A DNA stretch of 10,384 nt. It comes from JADCCX01 sp031373545. Lineage in GTDB: Bacteria > Pseudomonadota > Alphaproteobacteria > Rhizobiales > Beijerinckiaceae. The position numbers and the translations under genes were made by a program. Below the pieces are notes generated by a model, which worked only from the letters and a program-made list of their open reading frames with translations, did no database searches and was not told the DNA's origin. The stretch covers positions 1 through 10,384 of the forward strand of contig JANMMT010000045.1 of assembly GCA_031373545.1 (NCBI GenBank). The letters run 5' to 3'. This document shows positions 6,695 to 10,384 of the stretch, one piece after another (the stretch's first letter is position 1; each line of letters begins with the position of its first letter).

Positions 6695-8119
6695 ATGTCT
6701 GAGCCGATCGCCTCTCCCTCCCGCCGCACCGTGATGACCGGAATTGCCGCATCCGTGACACTTCTGGCAACGGCTGCAAGCGCGCAGACCAGAACCGAAC
6801 CCATGGTGCTGACCGCAGCACCCGCCCAGCGCCGCCTTCGTGCGGATCCCGCGCCCGAGACCGATGTGTGGGCCTACAATGGCAGCATTCCCGGCCCTGT
6901 GATCCGGCTGAAACGCGGTGAGCCGCGCACGATTCGCCTCGTCAACAACCTTGCGCAACCGACGAGCCTGCACATCTCCGGCCTGCGCCATGCCAATGCG
7001 GCGGACGGGGTGGCCGGGCTGACGCAAGCTCCTGTCCCGCCCGGAGGCAGCTTTGAAACGACCATCCTCACGCAGGATGCAGGCACGTATCTCTATCATC
7101 CGCTTGTTGCGGGCCAGACAAGTGAACAGATGGAGCGGGGCCTGACGGGGCTCCTGATCGTCGAGGACGACTGGGGACCGGTGGACCAGGATGTGGCGGT
7201 GCTGCTGGATGACTGGCGGCTGACCGAGACCCATCAGATCGACCCCGCCTTCGGGCTTGCCGCCGACGCGGCGCGTCTCGGGCGGCTGGGCAATGCGCTG
7301 TCGGTCAACGGCAGCCCCCTGCCCCAGACCGTCACCCTACGCCCGCGCGCCCGCGTACGTCTGCGCATTGCAGGCGCCATGAATGCCCGCGTGCTGCCCA
7401 TGCGCTTCAACAATATGGCGCGCGCCACCGTCATCGCCATCGACGGACAGCCCTGCGATCCGTTCGATCCGCTCAAGCGCGAGGTCATCGTGGCCCCCGG
7501 CTCACGCTACGATGTGGTGCTCGATCTGCCCGCCACGGCGGGCACAGAAACGCTGGTGCAGGTGGCGCTGGGCGACGGGCTGACGGTGGTGCGCTTCAAG
7601 ACCGAGGGCGAGCTTTTGTCAGAAAAGCCCGCCGTGCAATCGCTGCCGCCCAATCCCAATCTCCCCGCCGGCATTCGCCTGCAAAACGCCCGGCGCGCCG
7701 AGTTCAACATCGCTGGCGGCTGGAACACGTCCGATCCAGCAGGTGCAGGGGCAACACCTGCCGTTGTCGCCGCAAAGTTTCCCGACCCGACGAAGGTGTG
7801 GACGCTCAATTTCGGTTTTCCCTCCGGCATCACGGGCAAACCGCTGTTTTCGGTGAAGCGCGGGCAGGAGGTCGTGGTCGCCTTGGTCAATCGCACGGCG
7901 TGGGTGCAAACGCTCAAGATTCACGGCCATGTGTTTCGCGTTCTGCATGCGCTCGATGATGGCTGGGAGCCGTTTTTCCTTGATACCGTGATCGTGCCGG
8001 ACAACCGCACGGTCCGAATTGCGTTTGTGGCGGACAATCCGGGAAAATGGCTGATCCGCTCCGCCGTGATTGAGCATATGGAGAGCGGCGTGCTCTCCTG
8101 GTTTGAGGTTCTGCCATGA
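6695..8119 (+). CDS. Tat-exported multicopper-oxidase-fold protein with most copper ligands lost
   Basis: A 474-residue three-cupredoxin-domain protein of the multicopper oxidase superfamily. The N-terminus carries SRRTVMTG (twin arginine at 10-11) and a hydrophobic stretch ending ASA-Q (cleavage near 30), so Tat export to the periplasm is likely. The four copper motifs can be aligned but are degenerate. Motif 1 is LHISG (His93 kept, second His is Ser95). Motif 2 is YHPL (His135 kept, second His is Leu137). Motif 3 is QTLKIHGH (the first two His are Gln405 and Lys408, His410 kept). Motif 4 is RSAVIEHMESGV (the HCH triad is Arg455-Ser456-Ala457, His461 kept, axial Met is Val466). The type 1 cysteine is absent, so oxidase activity is unlikely; a structural or chaperone-like role as in copper-free FtsP/SufI is possible but inferred. 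A GTG at 6689 is an alternative start, and an in-frame TAA at 6680 rules out anything longer. No clear ribosome site is seen. It overlaps the next gene by 4 bases. Confidence 0.9.
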   Translation: MSEPIASPSRRTVMTGIAASVTLLATAASAQTRTEPMVLTAAPAQRRLRADPAPETDVWAYNGSIPGPVIRLKRGEPRTIRLVNNLAQPTSLHISGLRHANAADGVAGLTQAPVPPGGSFETTILTQDAGTYLYHPLVAGQTSEQMERGLTGLLIVEDDWGPVDQDVAVLLDDWRLTETHQIDPAFGLAADAARLGRLGNALSVNGSPLPQTVTLRPRARVRLRIAGAMNARVLPMRFNNMARATVIAIDGQPCDPFDPLKREVIVAPGSRYDVVLDLPATAGTETLVQVALGDGLTVVRFKTEGELLSEKPAVQSLPPNPNLPAGIRLQNARRAEFNIAGGWNTSDPAGAGATPAVVAAKFPDPTKVWTLNFGFPSGITGKPLFSVKRGQEVVVALVNRTAWVQTLKIHGHVFRVLHALDDGWEPFFLDTVIVPDNRTVRIAFVADNPGKWLIRSAVIEHMESGVLSWFEVLP

Positions 8120-10152
8120 CGACCAATGCCCTTCTCGCGCCGTTCAAGACTCCGTTTGAAGCGCCTGCGTTTGCAAGCATCACTGCCCCGGATTTCTTGC
8201 CGGCCTTCGACGCGGGCATGGCCGAGCACCTGGTCGAAATCGACGCGATTGCACGCAATCCCGAGGCGCCGACCTTCGCCAACACCATCGATGCGTATGA
8301 ACTGTCGGGCCAGACACTGGACCGCATCAACAGCGTATTCTGGAATCTGGCGGGCACGGATTCCACCGAGGCGATGCGCGCGATCGAGCGCGAGATGTCG
8401 CCGCGCCTTTCCCAACACGGCAGCACGATCTATGCCAATGCCGCGCTCTTCGGCCGCATCGAGGCGCTGTTTGAAGCGCGCGACACCTTGGCGCTGACAG
8501 GTGAGCAGATGCAGGCGCTCACCAAGATCCGCACCGGCTTCATCAAGGGCGGTGCCAAGTTGGACAAGGCCGGCAAGGCGCGTGCAGCCGCCATCAAGGC
8601 CCGGCTGGCGACCCTGACGACACAGTTCAGCCAGAACGTGCTCAAAGATGAGACCGATTGGGTGTTGCAACTCACCGAAGCGGATCTGGATGGGCTGCCC
8701 GCCTTCCTGATCAGCGCCGCAAAGGCGGAAGCGGAAAGCCGCGGGCTTGAGGGCAATGCGATCACGCTGTTGCGGTCATCGGTCGAGCCGTTCCTTACGT
8801 TCTCGACCCGGCGCGATCTGCGCGAGCAGGCCTTCACGGCCTGGACCTTGCGCGGCGACCAGGGGGCCACGGACAACAAGCCACTGATTCGCGAGATTCT
8901 GGCCCTGCGCGCCGAATACGCACGCTTGCTCGGCTATGCGGATTTTGCCGCGATGAAGCTTTCGGACACAATGGCCAAATCAGCCATCGCCGCACAACGC
9001 CTGCTGGATGAGGTCTGGCCCGCAGGCAAGGCCCGCGCAGCAGCCGAGCGCGATGCGCTGATGGCGCTCGCCCAAACCGATTATCTTCCGGCGATCAAGC
9101 CATGGGACTGGCGCTATTACAGCGAAAAGCAGCGCCAGCAGCAGTTCGATCTTGATGAAGCGACAATCAAGCCGTATTTTCAGCTGTCGAAGATGATCCA
9201 AGCTGCCTTCGATACGGCAACCAGGCTTTTTGGCCTGACCTTCCGGCCACGCGCCGATGTGCCGGTCTATCACCCCGATGTGCAGGCCTTCGAGGTACTC
9301 GACAAGGCAGGCGCGCATATGGCGCTGTTCTACGGCGATTACTTTGCCCGTCCGGGCAAGCGCTCGGGCGCCTGGATGAGTTCCTTCCGCGATCAGAAGA
9401 GTCTGGGCGGCGCGCAGCGGCCCATCATCATCAACGTGATGAACTTCGGCAAACCCGCCACCGGTGTACCGGCCCTGCTTTCATTCGACGATGCGCGCAC
9501 GCTGTTCCACGAGTTTGGCCATGCGTTGCACGGCATGCTTTCCAACGTGACATATCCTTGTCTGGCGGGCACCAATGTGCCGCGTGACTTCGTGGAACTG
9601 CCCTCGCAGCTCTATGAACACTGGCTGGAGCAACCCGCCGTGTTGGCGGAATATGGCCTGCATGCCCAAACGGGCGAGCCGATGCCGCAGGCTCTGCTTG
9701 ACCGGCTGATTGCCGCCCGCACCTTCAATCAGGGCTTCATGACAGTGGAGTATTGCGCCTCCGCGCTGATGGACATGGCCCTGCACGCCCTGCCTGACCC
9801 GGGCACATTGGATGTGGCGGCTTTCGAGGCCGAGACGCTGACGCGCCTGGGCATGCCGCCAGAGATCGTGATGCGGCACCGCACGCCGCACTTTTCACAT
9901 GTCTTTTCGGGCGATGGCTACGCCGCAGGCTATTACAGCTACCTGTGGTCCGAGGTGCTGGATGCCGATGCGTTCCAAGCCTTCCGCGAGACGGGTGACA
10001 TCTATGATGCGCCAACAGCGCAGAGGCTGGCCGCGTACATCTACTCCGCAGGGCACAGCCGCGATCCTGAGCAAGCTTACACGTTGTTCCGTGGCCGACT
10101 GCCCGAGGTGAGGGCATTGCTGGCCAAACGGGGCCTGAAAGCAGTCGCCTGA
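8116..10152 (+). CDS. M3 family zinc metallopeptidase (Dcp / oligopeptidase A type)
   Basis: Cytosolic zinc oligopeptidase that degrades short peptides. The 678-residue length matches peptidyl-dipeptidase Dcp and oligopeptidase A. The zinc site is complete: HEFGH at 465-469 gives the two histidines and catalytic Glu466, and Glu494 in the downstream RDFVELPSQ segment is the third ligand, 29 residues after the first His as in family M3. The substrate-binding His/Tyr region is also present (FSHVFSGDGYAAGYYSY; His595, Tyr602, Tyr606-607). There is no signal peptide. The start ATG overlaps the stop of the oxidase-like gene (ATGA, 8116-8119), and GAGG at 8105-8108 lies 7 bases upstream, so translation is probably coupled. 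Dcp (dipeptidyl carboxypeptidase) and OpdA/PrlC (endopeptidase) cannot be separated with confidence; the LAGTNVPRDFVELPSQLYEHW segment looks Dcp-like. It appears intact. Confidence 0.95.
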   Translation: MTTNALLAPFKTPFEAPAFASITAPDFLPAFDAGMAEHLVEIDAIARNPEAPTFANTIDAYELSGQTLDRINSVFWNLAGTDSTEAMRAIEREMSPRLSQHGSTIYANAALFGRIEALFEARDTLALTGEQMQALTKIRTGFIKGGAKLDKAGKARAAAIKARLATLTTQFSQNVLKDETDWVLQLTEADLDGLPAFLISAAKAEAESRGLEGNAITLLRSSVEPFLTFSTRRDLREQAFTAWTLRGDQGATDNKPLIREILALRAEYARLLGYADFAAMKLSDTMAKSAIAAQRLLDEVWPAGKARAAAERDALMALAQTDYLPAIKPWDWRYYSEKQRQQQFDLDEATIKPYFQLSKMIQAAFDTATRLFGLTFRPRADVPVYHPDVQAFEVLDKAGAHMALFYGDYFARPGKRSGAWMSSFRDQKSLGGAQRPIIINVMNFGKPATGVPALLSFDDARTLFHEFGHALHGMLSNVTYPCLAGTNVPRDFVELPSQLYEHWLEQPAVLAEYGLHAQTGEPMPQALLDRLIAARTFNQGFMTVEYCASALMDMALHALPDPGTLDVAAFEAETLTRLGMPPEIVMRHRTPHFSHVFSGDGYAAGYYSYLWSEVLDADAFQAFRETGDIYDAPTAQRLAAYIYSAGHSRDPEQAYTLFRGRLPEVRALLAKRGLKAVA

Positions 10153-10262
10153 AGCCTCGATTTAAGGCAATTGCATATTTTTTAACCAATCCTGTCTGTG
10201 CTCGTGCCTACTTGCCCCCATCACAGGCAGCGCGATCTCAAAAGCCAAGGCCTACGTTGTGA

Positions 10263-10277
10263 TGGCACGGCATCTGC
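10263..10277 (+). promoter_or_regulatory. Sigma-54 (-24/-12) promoter upstream of the P-II gene
   Basis: TGGCACG (10263-10269), four bases, then CTGC (10274-10277) matches the RpoN consensus TGGCACG-N4-TTGC with one mismatch and exact GG-to-GC spacing (GG at 10264-10265, GC at 10276-10277). The expected transcription start is near 10289, giving a leader of about 70 bases before the ATG at 10358. Sigma-54 promoters driven by NtrC are well known in front of P-II genes, which supports both calls. No convincing NtrC binding site was found between the M3 gene and this promoter. Confidence 0.75.
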
Positions 10278-10357
10278 TTGCAAGTGCCCTGACAAAGTGA
10301 CAGGAAGACAGCGATATCCGCTCGGATGACGCGCTCATGTCAGAAAAAAGCTGGGTC

Positions 10358-10384
10358 ATGAAAAAAATTGAAGCCATCATCAAG
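10358..10384 (+). CDS. glnB: Start of a nitrogen regulatory P-II protein (gene continues beyond the right edge)
   Basis: Only nine codons are in the window, reading MKKIEAIIK. This is the characteristic opening of alphaproteobacterial P-II proteins, which normally continue with a PFKLDEV-type segment. P-II is a small trimeric signal protein that senses 2-oxoglutarate and ATP/ADP and controls glutamine synthetase and NtrB/NtrC. The KKIEAIIK form fits GlnB better than GlnK, whose start more often reads MKIVMAIIK, but this rests on recall of few residues. The sigma-54 promoter 80 bases upstream supports a nitrogen-regulated gene. No good ribosome site precedes this ATG. An in-frame ATG at 10337 would add seven residues (MSEKSWV) but would not match the usual P-II start. 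Confidence 0.7.

Noticed and set aside
7914..8670. Overlapping 170- and 249-codon minus-strand frames
   Set aside because: They are antisense to the junction of the oxidase-like and M3 genes, both of which have clear family motifs on the plus strand.
10157..10190. Possible terminator after the M3 peptidase gene
   Set aside because: GCCT/AGGC forms only a 4-bp stem and the T run begins several bases further on, so the structure is too weak to call.

Overview
The window looks like a chromosomal housekeeping segment of an alphaproteobacterium, possibly one of the Hyphomicrobiales. It is GC-rich, and a divergent ErpA-type gene sits next to a dgt-argS operon, an arrangement I recall from Alphaproteobacteria. 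It also has a trigger factor with a lysine-rich tail downstream of tRNA-Leu(UAG), and what looks like the start of a P-II gene behind a sigma-54 promoter. The class assignment is fairly firm; the order is an inference. I see no mobile element, CRISPR array or phage gene, and no gene-free stretch longer than about 200 bases.

Layout. Positions 1-1146 (minus) hold the N-terminal 382 codons of argS, which runs off the left edge. Upstream on the same strand is dgt (1190-2401), an HD-domain dNTP triphosphohydrolase. The 43 bases between them carry a 16-codon reading frame that overlaps both neighbours by ATGA. Across an 86-base divergent spacer lies an ErpA/IscA-type iron-sulfur carrier (2488-2820), whose stop codon sits inside a perfect 18-bp tandem duplication. 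An exported 594-residue protein of unknown function follows (2986-4770). It converges on tig (trigger factor, 4864-6309, minus), with a strong bidirectional terminator between them. tRNA-Leu(UAG) (6414-6498, minus) lies upstream of tig.

Divergent from the tRNA is a two-gene unit. The first gene is a Tat-exported multicopper-oxidase-fold protein (6695-8119) that has lost most copper ligands. The second is an M3 (Dcp/OpdA-type) metallopeptidase (8116-10152) joined to it by a 4-base ATGA overlap. After a 205-base spacer holding a good -24/-12 sigma-54 promoter, the window ends nine codons into a probable glnB.

Functionally, most of this is core machinery: tRNA charging, dNTP pool control, Fe-S delivery, nascent-chain folding, peptide turnover and nitrogen sensing. 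The least understood parts are the exported 594-residue protein and the apparently copper-less oxidase homologue. No clearly new multi-gene system is visible.
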